A stretch of 64,000 bases of DNA from NCBI GenBank assembly GCA_019918135.1, contig WBZZ01004158.1, positions 251,001 to 315,000 of the forward strand, given 5' to 3'. The stretch's first letter is position 1; each line of letters begins with the position of its first letter. The notes beneath the pieces were generated by a model. It worked only from the letters and a program-made list of their open reading frames with translations. It was not told the origin of the DNA and did not search any database. The position numbers and the translations under genes were made by a program. The DNA comes from Paulinella micropora (Eukaryota; Cercozoa; Imbricatea; Euglyphida; Paulinellidae). Shown piece by piece: positions 1 to 9,433 of this stretch.

Positions 1-2559
1 CTGCAGCTGTGGGAGGAGGTGCTGGCCGTGACCCCGCGGCTCGTGCGGCAGGGCACCAAGCTGCGCCAGATCGCGCAGGGCCGGCTGCCGACGCCGACGG
101 CGACCGAGACGCGGCGCGGCCGCCAGGAGCGCCGCTTCGGCGTGCGGGGCCAGCGGGACTCGGTCACGCTCAACGGCGCCGGCGTGGCGCCGGACGCCAA
201 CGCCACGGTGCGGCTGCAGATGCTGGAGGACGTGGCCACGGCCGTGATGGTGTCCCCGGACCTGTCCGAGGTGTGGCTGCTGGGCGACCGGCGCGAGCGC
301 GCGAGCGCGGCGGTGGCGGGCGACGAGGTGCTGGGCGTCGCCTGGCACGACCCGCACGGCCTGCTGCTGGGCGCGCAGCAGTACTTCCTCGGCTACCCGC
401 GCTGCCTGGACACGCCGTGCCCGTTCCGCGCCACGCGGGTCGACCCGGCGACCGGCCTCGTGACCGAGTACCGCGACACGAGCGGCGCCGCCGCCGCCTC
501 CGGAGGGGCAGCGGAGGCGAACGCGACGCACCCGTTCGGCACGGCGTACAGCGACGCGCCGGGGCTGACGCCGTACGTCGTCGACGTGCCCACGCGCCTG
601 CTGACGGTGTCGCGGGCCTTCCGCGCCCGCGCCGGCACGCCGCTGTACCTGTTCCAGCCCGTGCCGGCCGGGGCCGAGGGCGCGGGGGGCGGCACGGGCC
701 GCGCCGCCCAGTGGCTGGCGCTGGGCGACGACTGGTTCGCGGCCTCACGCCGCCGCAGCGCGCCGAGTACCTCGGCCAGTGGGGGGCGCTGGTGCGCCTG
801 CCGCTGCGGCGCGACGGCGCGGCCCGGCTGCTGGACTCGCGCCGCAACCCCTTCGCGCAGGGCAAGTTCGACCCGCGCGAGGCCGTCGTGTCCGCCTGCC
901 ACTTCGCCGCCGAGCTCGCCGTCCCCCCGCCCAAGAGCGCCGCCGAGCTGCTGGAGGCGCTGCGGGCCGCGCAGGCCCTGCCGCCCGAGGCGCTGGCGGC
1001 CCGGCAGTGGCGCGAGTCGCTGGTCCCGCCGGCCACGCGCGGGCTCGACCTCCGGCAGCTGGACCGGCGCTGCCGCCGCACGGCCACGGCGCAGGCGGGC
1101 GGCTGGTGCCTGATCCTGCAGCACTACTTCTTGCACTGGTCGGCCGAGACCGACTCGGTGCGCCTGTACCCGCGCGAGTGGGAGCTGGAGCTGACGGTGC
1201 GCCGCCGCGTGCGGTGGGCGGCGGCCAACGCCACGGCGGAAGACGCGCCGCCGCGCGAGCGGGACCCGCACTACGTCTGCCCCGACACCTTCGACCTGGT
1301 GGCCCGGCCCGGGGGCTCGCAGTCGCTGGCCCGGCTCGCCTACGAGCGGGAGCCCCCGGCCGCGCGCGCCTGCGCCCTGTCGGTCCGGGTCGAGGGCTGC
1401 GCGCCGGCCGCCGTGCCGCTGGCCGACGTCGCGCCGTACCAGACGTACGAGGTGGACCTGTCGGCCTGCGCCGTGCCCGGGGGCGCGGGCGGCCTGTGGC
1501 TCGCGTGCCCGGACTACGAGGTGCGGTGCGCCGGCGGGCTGGCGCTGGCCCCCAGCGCCGTCCCCCTGTCGCTGCAGCAGGCGCGCGACAACGCGCGGAC
1601 GATCCGGGTCGAGCAGCAGTCCGAGCTGGCCGACCTGTACCGCCTGCTGGGCGAGTCGCTGTCCCGGCTCTCGACCTTCCCCACCGGGCCCGGCAACACG
1701 GCGGGGCTCATCGACCCCGCGGAGCTCGACGCGCCGCGCGCGACTCGCTGCAGGCCTACAGCCTGGCGGACGTGTCGGTCCAGCGGGCGCGCACGTACCT
1801 GTCGGGCGTGCAGCTGGCCGCCAACCTCTCGGCGCAGCGGATCATTGACCGCGCCGACGACTGGGGCGACGAGTACGCCGTGTTGATCGCCCAGGCCGCC
1901 AACCGGTCCGCCGAACTCATCCGGCGCCAGAGCGCCCTGCGCCTGCTGCAGGGCGAGCTCAGCGACCTGTACCGCGAGGGCCTGGAGCTGGCGGACAAGC
2001 TGCCGCAGCTGCAGAGCGCGCTGCGCGCGGCCATGGACAACACGACGCGGACCATGTACAATGAGCTGCAGCGGCTGCAGCACCTGCTGGACCTGTACTA
2101 CTCGCTGCCACCGGGGCTGGAGCCGGGGGACCTGGCCTTGCTGTTCAACCTGAGCCGCGACGAGTGCTTCTACGTGCTGCCGCCGCTGCCCGCCGCGCCG
2201 GACGCGTGGCCCGACACCGCGCGCACCGGCTCCCTCTTCTTGTTTGGCTTCCGCGGCCCGCGGCAGTGGCGGGGGGGCTGCTGCTGGGCCTCACGGTGGG
2301 GCTCACGGCGTCGGCCATGGCGTGGGTCGTGCTCTGGGCCGTGGACCTGGGCGGACACCCGCGGCCGGACGACGGCCGGGACCGCCAGTCACTGCTCGGC
2401 CACCGCGGCGCCCGGGCCGGCGCCGCGCAGCCCCGTCGCTCGCCACGGCCGTGCGGTGGGTGCTACGACGATCGCCGCCAGCGAGTGTGGTGGGCGGCTG
2501 TTCTCGGCACGCACGGGCTGCTCGTGCTGGTGTGCTGGCTGGCCCTGGCTCTGTCGTAA
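1..2559 (+). CDS. Large membrane/surface protein, 5' end outside window, three frame breaks
   Basis: The reading frame is open from base 1, so the N-terminus lies upstream. Coding signal runs through four successive frames, with breaks near 745 (one base missing in a short G-run), near 1735 (an extra CG in a CGCGCG run) and near 2270 (a seven-G run where eight would keep frame). The extracellular-type part has scattered Cys, NAT/NLS-type glycosylation sites and Trp/Tyr-rich stretches. A helical, Leu/Gln-rich region (about 1740-2110) follows. Two hydrophobic segments close the protein: one at 2272-2340 (GLLLGLTVGL...), and one at 2490-2556 (VWWAAVLGTH...) directly before the stop. This resembles an envelope or surface glycoprotein with a stalk and C-terminal anchors, but I recognise no family. 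The breaks are either sequence errors or true inactivation. Confidence 0.55.
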
Positions 2560-2925
2560 GTGGTCCGCGCCCGGCGCGACGCCGCGGCCTGGCAGGGCCG
2601 CTAGGCGCTGCCGCTAGGGGCTGCGCGCGCGGGGGGAAGGGCCCCTAAACGCCCCTCTCTCACGACCCTGTTAGATTTGGGGGGGGGGGGGAAGACAATG
2701 CCCCCCGCCTCCGTGCTTTTTTGGGTGGCAGGCGACACACCCGAGCGCCACCCGCCGCCGGAGGAAAGGGGGAATTTGTGCCCTCTCCCTTTTTTGAGCA
2801 TGTTCTGTCCCCTCCCTTCCCCTCCTCCGGGCCCACCAAAAAATCAGGCTTGGCATTTGAAGTCTTTCTCGCTTTCTCTCTCGCTTATTTATTGGTAAAG
2901 AAAAGTTTTCGCGAGAATCATTCTC
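2560..2925. other. Intergenic leader upstream of the primase
   Basis: No convincing ORF. It holds a long G-run near 2676-2691, CT-rich stretches, and an A/T-richer 60 bp immediately before the primase ATG. This is a plausible promoter and leader but shows no clear TATA box. Confidence 0.4.
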
Positions 2926-4938
2926 ATGGCCGCTAGTATATCGGACCGCAGCAGCGGCTGGCTTCAGGCGCAGGCCGTGGGCCGGGCTCTGCGCAAGCTG
3001 GTGGAGGCCGGCAGTGCGCGCACCGGCAGCGCCAACTTCACGCTCATGTCGGGCGGCAAACTGCACTGGACGGCCGCCGAACAACGGCTCGCGGCCGTGT
3101 TGCTGCGCAAGCTCGCCCGCAGCGACTTTGCCGCCCAGCTGAACCGTTTCCCGCTAGTGCAAGTCATAGCGGACCCCTCGCCGCTGCTGATCGACCTGGA
3201 CGCGCGCCGGGAGGGCGCCCTGACGCCCGACCGGTTCCTGGCCTTCCTCGAGCGCTTGATCTTGGTGCTGGCGCGGCTGATTATCGAACGCCTGCTTGCA
3301 GCCGGGCGCACGCCGGCCCAGGCGCGGGCCGTCTGCACCGTGCACGTGCTGCAGTCGCACGGCCGGGTGGGCAGGTGGAAGACCGTGCCGGGCGACGAGC
3401 GCCGCCGTGACTGGCACAGTTACGACAAGCTCTCGTACCACCTCGTGTTCCCGGGCCTGGTGCTGGGCTGGGCGGACGCGGGCCTGCTGCTGTGCCGGGC
3501 CACGGCGGAATTCGCGCGCGAGTACCCCGAGTCCGACGTGGACGCCTCGGCAGTGGTCGACCTGTCCATCTACAAGCGGGGTGGCGGCATGTCGCGCTTC
3601 CCCTGGTGCGACAAGGCGAGCCGCCAGCCCTGCGCGGGCTGTTTCCAGCTGCCGGCGCGTGACCGCCCCGTGTGCCCCTTTGGTCGCGGCTGCCACCGGC
3701 CCGTGTTCGCGGGCCGCCCCCTGCTGCCATTCCGGCGCTACACGGTCGTCTGTCCCAGCGGTGGTGCCGCCGCACTGCAGTGCCACTCGTGCGACGACCT
3801 GGACGACGCCGACCTCGACGACTTCGTGGCGGGCGCCAGCGTGGGCGAAGCGGGGCCGGCCGCCTGGCACGACGCCGACGCCCCCGCGCTCTTCCGGGCA
3901 CACCCCGCGGGCCGGCCACCGGCCACAGTGGCCGCCCGCCCGCAGTTGCCCCCGGCCCCCCAGGCCAGCATGGCCGGCGCCGCGCCCCGGCCGCGCAAAG
4001 TGTCAGTGCTCGCCTGGGGCGCCGCGTGCGGGAGCTGTGCCCGCGCGCCTGCTGGTGGCCCCGGGGCCGTCCTGACCCTGGGCGGCCCCGGCCGCTACCG
4101 CCAGGCGCAGATGACGGACGCCCTGCTTGGCCACGCACGGCTCTACCTGGGCACCGGCGCGCAGCTGCAGAACGTCGTCTGGAAACCGCGGGGCTACCTT
4201 GCAGCGTACACAGTGCCCAACACCGCCATCTGTCCCTTCCGCCACGCCCGGGAGGGCTCCGTCGTCCCGCACCACAGCAACCGCCTGCGCCTGACCCTGG
4301 GCGCGACCGAGTTCACAATTGCCTGCTTCCACTGCGCCAGCCAGGCGCGCTTTCGGCTGCCAACCGCCACGCGCTACCAGCTCTACCTCGCGCGGCCGTG
4401 GACGCTGACCCTGCGCCCTCCCGAAGAGGAAAACATATCAAGAAATAATAACGAGGAAGCAGTCGAGAGCAAGCTCGATGAGCCAGGTCCACCCTGCCAT
4501 GTTTTTGGCTTTTATTTCTTGATATATTTCTTAATATGTGCCGAAGCCTTGTTTCTTTCTGGCGTATTCTTGGCCTTTGTGCAGGCGAGGCCGCCGCACC
4601 CCAAGTCCTGCCACAGGTCCGTCCCTCTTTCCCCCCCCCCTCCACCTCCTATCTCCCCCGACACCCCCTCCCCTGGCGTGGTCACCCCCTCCCCCGACAC
4701 CCCTTCCCCCGACAACCCCCCCCCTGACACCCCCTCCCCTGACACCCCCTCCCCGGGCGTGGTCACCCCCCCCCCCCCCGACATCCCCCTCCCCGGGCGT
4801 GGTCACCCCCCCCCCCCCGACACCCCCTCCCCGGGCGTGGTCACCCCCCCCCCCCGACACCCCCTGCCCGGGCGTGGTCACCCCCCCCCCCCCCCCCTCG
4901 ACACCCCCTGCCCGGGCGTGGTCACTCCCCCCCCCTGA
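2926..4938 (+). CDS. AEP/PrimPol-type DNA primase (herpesvirus UL52-like)
   Basis: DNA primase or primase-polymerase of the archaeo-eukaryotic superfamily, expected to make primers at the viral replication fork. The three AEP catalytic motifs are in order: LIDLD near residue 88 (metal-binding Asp-x-Asp), LSYHLVF near 169 (the Ser-x-His motif), and VVDLSIYK near 210 (third acidic motif). A Cys-rich insert follows (CAGC, CPFGRGCH, residues 232-255). Near residues 434-468 comes the UL52/PrimPol-type zinc finger: ICPF...H..SNRLRL...CFHC. Start is ATG 2926 in a good context, before MAASISDR. Conserved sequence stops near 4440. The rest of the ORF is a low-complexity tail reading through C-rich tandem repeats, so the true 3' end may be earlier or spliced. 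The UL9-like helicase gene follows downstream. Confidence 0.85.
   Translation: MAASISDRSSGWLQAQAVGRALRKLVEAGSARTGSANFTLMSGGKLHWTAAEQRLAAVLLRKLARSDFAAQLNRFPLVQVIADPSPLLIDLDARREGALTPDRFLAFLERLILVLARLIIERLLAAGRTPAQARAVCTVHVLQSHGRVGRWKTVPGDERRRDWHSYDKLSYHLVFPGLVLGWADAGLLLCRATAEFAREYPESDVDASAVVDLSIYKRGGGMSRFPWCDKASRQPCAGCFQLPARDRPVCPFGRGCHRPVFAGRPLLPFRRYTVVCPSGGAAALQCHSCDDLDDADLDDFVAGASVGEAGPAAWHDADAPALFRAHPAGRPPATVAARPQLPPAPQASMAGAAPRPRKVSVLAWGAACGSCARAPAGGPGAVLTLGGPGRYRQAQMTDALLGHARLYLGTGAQLQNVVWKPRGYLAAYTVPNTAICPFRHAREGSVVPHHSNRLRLTLGATEFTIACFHCASQARFRLPTATRYQLYLARPWTLTLRPPEEENISRNNNEEAVESKLDEPGPPCHVFGFYFLIYFLICAEALFLSGVFLAFVQARPPHPKSCHRSVPLSPPPPPPISPDTPSPGVVTPSPDTPSPDNPPPDTPSPDTPSPGVVTPPPPDIPLPGRGHPPPPDTPSPGVVTPPPRHPLPGRGHPPPPPLDTPCPGVVTPPP
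4640..4935 (+). repeat. C-rich degenerate tandem repeat, period about 36-44 bp
   Basis: Seven or so copies of a unit containing GGGCGTGGTCACC followed by a long C-run and GACACCCCCT. The conserved GGCGTGGTCAC cores fall near 4675, 4756, 4796, 4834, 4870 and 4914. Strong strand asymmetry (C-rich on the plus strand). It overlaps the low-complexity end of the primase ORF. Confidence 0.85.
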
Positions 4939-5009
4939 ATCATGTAGGTGGCGGGTGGCTGGGTATGGACACCCGGTTTTGTAGGCGGGTGGCGCCACCC
5001 GGCCGGGAC

Positions 5010-5017
5010 CTATAAGA
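5010..5017 (+). promoter_or_regulatory. TATA-like box upstream of the origin-binding helicase
   Basis: CTATAAGA sits after the C-rich repeat and before the 44-bp repeat array, with a second A/T-rich patch (TTTTTTTATAG) at about 5045. It could start a transcript that reads through the array into the helicase gene. Confidence 0.35.
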
Positions 5018-5093
5018 GGGTACATAGGTGTGGAGAGTATGTAGTTTTTTTATAGGAAGTGGGTCTCAACGGAGAGGGGCCCCCGGTGCCACT

Positions 5094-5362
5094 ATAGGCA
5101 CCGGGTGGGTACCAGTGACGAGAGGCCACCGGTGCCACCACCCACCGGGCGGGTACCAGTGACGAGAGGCCACCGGTGCCACCACCCACCGGGCGGGTAC
5201 CAGTGACGAGAGGCCACCGGTGCCACCACCCACCGGGCGGGTACCAGTGACGAGAGGCCACCGGTGCCACCACCCACCGGGCGGGTACCAGTGACGAGAG
5301 GCCACCGGTGCCACCACCCACCGGGCGGGTACCAGTGACGAGAGGCCACCGGTGCCACCACA
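5094..5362. repeat. 44-bp direct tandem repeat, about six copies
   Basis: Near-identical 44-bp units with the core GGGTACCAGTGACGAG and GGCCACCGGTGCCACC. ACCAGT recurs at 5111, 5155 and 5199, exactly 44 bp apart. Each unit contains the palindromes GGTACC and CCACCGGTG. The array lies between the primase and the UL9-like helicase gene and is not plausibly coding. There are no spacers, so it is not CRISPR. A cis-acting replication or regulatory element is possible (inference). Confidence 0.9.
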
Positions 5363-5662
5363 GCAGCTGTGGGCAAAACCCCCTACCGCGCGGGGTCCAA
5401 TAGGTGGCGAGTGGACATTAGGGTGGCGCCTGCTTGCAGGACAAACGGCCGCACACCAGAGGTGTGTGTGTATTAGGGGGACGGCCGTTCCGCTGCAGCA
5501 GGGTTCGGCGCGATCACCGAAGGGGATTGGATCGAGCCCCTGCGCCAGAGAGTTACCGGCCTGCTCGGGTACATCAACTGCACGCTAGCACAGCCAGTGA
5601 CTCCGATCCTAGACCAAGAGCCACCGGCGGGGCAGGACCGGCACCTGCTTATCAAGCGATTT

Positions 5663-8600
5663 ATGGCTGTCTTAGCAGAGGGCTCGCCCTGCGTTCTGTC
5701 GTACAGAACGCGCGAGCCTGATCTGCACGAGAGCGAGGCGCGCGTGGAGATCTCGCTGGACGACGACGGAGAGGAGATCTGGTGGCGGGCGCGCTGTGGC
5801 CTGTGCGAAGCGGCGGCGGGCGAGGAGCCGGAGCGCCGCGTGGGGCGCCTGCTGGCCAGGAAGCCTGGCCGCACGCCGCTGGGCGGAGAAGAGAAGCTGT
5901 GGCGGATTGTGGACGAGCTCCGAACGCGAAGGCTGCAGGAGGTGCTGCCGAACGGGCCGCCGCGCGAAGCGCTGAGGGTGACCCAAGGACTGGGGCCGAA
6001 ACAGCGCTGGCCCGCCTGGGCCACCCGCGGGCTCTGCACGAACGCGGAGTGCGAATCACAGGAGATCCAGGTCTGCAAGGGCGACTTCTGGTGGAAATGT
6101 CAGTGTCTGGCAGGGGCCTGGCAGGGCCTGGGCGCGAGATTGGCGCGGACAGGATCGATGCGGGATGGCTACGGAGTCATTGGAGAACTGGGGAGACTGC
6201 TGCAGCCGGGCGGTCTGGCGGATCGTGTGACGAGGCGCGAGGACGTGTGCTCCGGCTGGGCGTTGCCCTTTACGCTCAGCCAGGAATACGACATTCTGTT
6301 GCTGAAGGACCCCATGGGCGCGGGCAAGACGACGCAGCTGGAACTGCTGCTGAAAGCGCTCCTCCAGGGCGGCAAGCCGGACGCGTGGACCGACGGCATG
6401 TTCCAGGAGCTGGCAGACTGGTGGAAGTTGTGGCAAGCACGCGCGGGGCCCGGGTGCAGACTGCGTGTCGGCTTCGTGGCCAGCAGGCTTACTTTCTGCC
6501 ACGCGCTGGCATACACGTTGAGAGAGCATAATTTCCAGCTCAAGTGCGGTACGGCCGAGGGCTCGGAGCGGGGCATCTGGACCCTAGAGTCTCTGGCCAA
6601 CTTGATGCAGGCCTCGGAGAAGCACCGCAAGGCTATTTACTATGACGTCTTGCTGCTGGACGAAGCGGAGAGCGCCCTGTTCCAAGCGACGCAGGGTTTG
6701 AACTCCAGCCGGGAGGAAGAGAACCTGCGTACGCTGGAGATGCTCATCAGACGGGCGGACGCGATTGTGGCGCTGGACGCGTTCATGACCCCACGGACGC
6801 TCGAGGTGCTGCATGCTATCCGGGGGCCGGGCAGGAGCGCGACGTACCTGCGAGCGAACAGCTACCGCCAGCAGGGGGACCGGCGCTACTTCGAGCACAA
6901 GTCGCGTGCGAGCCTGGAGCAGAAACTGAAGCTGGACCTCCTGAGCGGCAAGCGCGTGGTAGTGGCGGCGGGCAGCCGCAAGGAAGCACTAGCGCTCAGT
7001 GACCGTGTGAACAAGCAAGTACGGAACCTGAGCATGCGCTGCTATTTCGGGCGGCGCGGCCGCGAAGAGCTGAGGCGGGACCTGGGCGAGGGCTACGCCC
7101 AAGATTTCCAGGGCGACCTGTCCGAGGTGTGGCAGAAGCTGGCGTACGTGTGCTTCACGTGCACGCTGACCTTCGGGTGCAGCTTCGCGGGCCGGCATTT
7201 CCACTCGTGCTACGTCTTGGTGGATAACAACAACGTGTTGATGCGTGACTACGCACAGATGAGCTGCCGGGTCCGGAGCGTGCAAGAGATGCACGTGTAC
7301 CTCAAGACGCCCTTCGTCTCCACGGACGCGCCGCTGACCCTGGCGGACGTGGAAGCCTCGCTGGCGCACAAGGTGGTAGCGCAGCGCCGGGCCCCCGACG
7401 ACAGCCTGCCCTCGCAGTTCATGTTCCGCCTGGAGATGGACGAGTTCGGGCGGCTAGCGCCGCAACGGGACTGGTTCTTCGTGGCCGTGGCGTACGCGAC
7501 TCTCGAGAAGAGCCTGGCTAGGTACCGAGCGAAGGACGCGTTCTGCCATTACCTGTGGCAGATGGGCTGCAACCGGTTGGAGCCCGTAGACTTCGCGCAG
7601 GTGCCGTTGCCGCCGGCAGAGGAGTGGTTTCGGTGGCCGGGCGACACGTCCGAGGATCTGCACCAGCGCCTGAACCAGGAGGACGAGGAGCGGCGAAAAC
7701 ATTGCCGGGAGGCCAGGGAGGCGGCGGTCCAGCAGCTGCAGGCGGCGGCCGTGGCCCTGGACGACGGGGGGCTGCGCAGGGAGATTGTGCTGCACGAGCA
7801 GCGCGAGCAGGGGCAGCACACTCTGCCTGCACTGTTGCAGGGGACCACTACGGGCGACGGCGCGGTCGCCGGGTCGGCCCGCTCCGCGCTCGACAGGCTA
7901 GGCTACCTACGCTTGCTGCTGAGGCACCCGTCGGCCAGGCAGGCCCTGGACTACCGCACGGCCTGCCAGGTCGCGGCCCACCAGTGCACCCTAAACCTGC
8001 TGGCCGCGTGGTACCGCGTGAGCGGCCGGCGGGACGTCCTGCAGGGCTGGGCGCTGGCGGAGTGGCAGGAGCTGGAGCGGACGGGCCGCCCCTTGTCCGC
8101 CCGGCGGGAGCATAGCTACGGCGGCCGCGTGCTGTTCCTCGAGGCCCTGGCTACGCTGCTGCTGGACAGCCCCCCCGACGGCGGGCCCGTGCCGCACCCC
8201 ATGCAGAGGCTGATGGGCGGTGAGCCGGTTTCTTTGGACACGCTCCGGCACAACCAAGCGCAGATAGAAATCTTGTTTCGGAACGGCCATGCGCTCTGGT
8301 CCGAACCGTACAGGTTTTACCTAGAGAAAAAGACGCTGAACCGGCTGGCGCGGGGCGCCCCAGGTACGAGTACTGGCCTGTCTATCAATGCCTGCCGGGC
8401 GCTGCTCCAGCTGTTCTTCAGCACGTGCGTCAAGTCCGGCTTCGCCAGGTTGGAAACGAGTGGTGAGCAGCGGGCGCGCCGCAGGGACAGGCAGACGGGA
8501 CGGAGGCACGCCTCTTACCGCGTGCTATTGTTGCAGGGCGCGAGTTTCTTGCAGCGGCCCAAACAGCCAGAGGAGGCGGGGGGCCAGGGCGATACCGGCG

Positions 8601-8731
8601 CAACGATAGACCCGCTGGCGTTGGTGCGAGAGCTGGCGGAGGACCCGGGCTTCGTGACCACGACCGCCACGCCCGAGCCCGGCCCCGGGGAGGCCGGCCC
8701 TCCCCTGAAAAAACAAAGGCGTCTGTTCTGA
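5663..8731 (+). CDS. UL9-like replication origin-binding protein / SF2 helicase
   Basis: Member of the Herpes_ori_bp superfamily of SF2 helicases, expected to bind and unwind the origin. Numbered from ATG 5663 (1022 residues): Cys pairs near 40-150 (CGLC, CTNAEC, KCQC); Walker A DPMGAGKTT near 215; motif Ia VGFVASRLTFCHAL, matching the herpesviral Ser-Arg-x-x-Phe motif; Walker B LLLDEAES near 332; LTFGCSFAGRHFHS and the motif VI-like QMSCRVRSV near 510-540. The C-terminus PPLKKQRRLF looks like a nuclear localisation signal. The frame is open upstream to 5477 with protein-like sequence but no ATG, so a spliced 5' exon or a non-AUG start is possible. The gene is intact. It follows the primase on the same strand, forming a replication module. 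Confidence 0.85.
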   Translation: MAVLAEGSPCVLSYRTREPDLHESEARVEISLDDDGEEIWWRARCGLCEAAAGEEPERRVGRLLARKPGRTPLGGEEKLWRIVDELRTRRLQEVLPNGPPREALRVTQGLGPKQRWPAWATRGLCTNAECESQEIQVCKGDFWWKCQCLAGAWQGLGARLARTGSMRDGYGVIGELGRLLQPGGLADRVTRREDVCSGWALPFTLSQEYDILLLKDPMGAGKTTQLELLLKALLQGGKPDAWTDGMFQELADWWKLWQARAGPGCRLRVGFVASRLTFCHALAYTLREHNFQLKCGTAEGSERGIWTLESLANLMQASEKHRKAIYYDVLLLDEAESALFQATQGLNSSREEENLRTLEMLIRRADAIVALDAFMTPRTLEVLHAIRGPGRSATYLRANSYRQQGDRRYFEHKSRASLEQKLKLDLLSGKRVVVAAGSRKEALALSDRVNKQVRNLSMRCYFGRRGREELRRDLGEGYAQDFQGDLSEVWQKLAYVCFTCTLTFGCSFAGRHFHSCYVLVDNNNVLMRDYAQMSCRVRSVQEMHVYLKTPFVSTDAPLTLADVEASLAHKVVAQRRAPDDSLPSQFMFRLEMDEFGRLAPQRDWFFVAVAYATLEKSLARYRAKDAFCHYLWQMGCNRLEPVDFAQVPLPPAEEWFRWPGDTSEDLHQRLNQEDEERRKHCREAREAAVQQLQAAAVALDDGGLRREIVLHEQREQGQHTLPALLQGTTTGDGAVAGSARSALDRLGYLRLLLRHPSARQALDYRTACQVAAHQCTLNLLAAWYRVSGRRDVLQGWALAEWQELERTGRPLSARREHSYGGRVLFLEALATLLLDSPPDGGPVPHPMQRLMGGEPVSLDTLRHNQAQIEILFRNGHALWSEPYRFYLEKKTLNRLARGAPGTSTGLSINACRALLQLFFSTCVKSGFARLETSGEQRARRRDRQTGRRHASYRVLLLQGASFLQRPKQPEEAGGQGDTGATIDPLALVRELAEDPGFVTTTATPEPGPGEAGPPLKKQRRLF

Positions 8732-8805
8732 ACCAAAAGAAGCTGGCGGGGTTGCTGCAAAAAAACAGAAATCACAGCTAATACCACTTGGTAGTATTTT
8801 TGTAC

Positions 8806-8813
8806 CTATAAAG
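8806..8813 (+). promoter_or_regulatory. TATA-like box of the 8853 gene
   Basis: CTATAAAG lies 40 bp upstream of ATG 8853, in an A/T-rich patch right after the helicase stop codon. Position and sequence fit a eukaryotic-type core promoter. Confidence 0.45.
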
Positions 8814-8852
8814 GTTTGTAGCTGAGGCCTGTTACCAGACAGATGGTGTATA

Positions 8853-9086
8853 ATGCGCGAGGCCTTACGAAAGATAGCCAGCCACGATCGCGACTTTGTT
8901 CTCCCGGGGCCGCTACCACCGAACACCCTCGATAAGCAGCAAAGGCAAAAGCTCCGAAAGGGTAAAGAGAGAGAATTAAACAATTCAATGGCAGAAGTAC
9001 TGCAGACAGCAAGGATTACTTTATCGAAAGAAGGCATGTACACGGATAGCGAGGGCGCCAAGAGGTACGATGAAACGGCAGTCTAG
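8853..9086 (+). CDS. Small basic/charged protein with an in-frame TAG
   Basis: 77-residue ORF from ATG 8853, helical and charged (DKQQRQKLRKGKEREL near residues 28-43), of unknown function. The frame ends at TAG 9084-9086 but continues open with protein-like sequence (TRFKQLFPHVQPP...) to TAG 9165-9167, so the gene product may have been about 104 residues. The internal TAG could be a nonsense mutation, a readthrough site or an error. The gene has its own TATA-like box and a polyadenylation signal at 9247. Confidence 0.5.
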   Translation: MREALRKIASHDRDFVLPGPLPPNTLDKQQRQKLRKGKERELNNSMAEVLQTARITLSKEGMYTDSEGAKRYDETAV

Positions 9087-9246
9087 GACGGAGCGGCGAC
9101 GAGGTTCAAACAGCTGTTTCCGCACGTGCAGCCCCCCGCCGTCCCGCAGGAGGAGAAGAAACGATAGTCACCCTCTTGGCCACTCTTGCCCGGCCCGGGG
9201 GAAGAAGGAAACCTGGTGTCTGTGCCGGCCAAACAGCGTCCCCGTT

Positions 9247-9252
9247 AATAAA
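9247..9252 (+). terminator. AATAAA polyadenylation-type signal
   Basis: AATAAA followed by further A residues, 80 bp after the second stop of the 8853 gene. Confidence 0.5.
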
Positions 9253-9433
9253 AAACCGTGAATCAATCAAGCGCTGCTGTTCTTGCTCTCCTCCCCTGAC
9301 ATACCCGCCCCCCCCCTTCCGTGCTACGCCACCTCTGCCGCGGGCCACGAGAAAGAGGGTTTCGGGAGAAGAGGGAGAAAGAAAAGAGCGCTCTTTCCCC
9401 ATTGGCGAGCCCTGGGCACGCCAGGCAGGACAG

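Noticed and set aside
4440-4938. Proline-rich C-terminal domain of the primase
   Set aside because: The conserved UL52-type zinc finger ends near 4340. The rest reads through a hydrophobic/AT-rich stretch and C-rich tandem repeats, more like a run-on than a domain.
5094-5362. CRISPR-like array
   Set aside because: Direct repeats are contiguous with no variable spacers, and the context is eukaryotic-viral.
9065-9086. A 22-bp intron removing the TAG of the 8853 gene
   Set aside because: Its removal would shift the reading frame away from the protein-like sequence downstream, which is in the same frame as the ORF.
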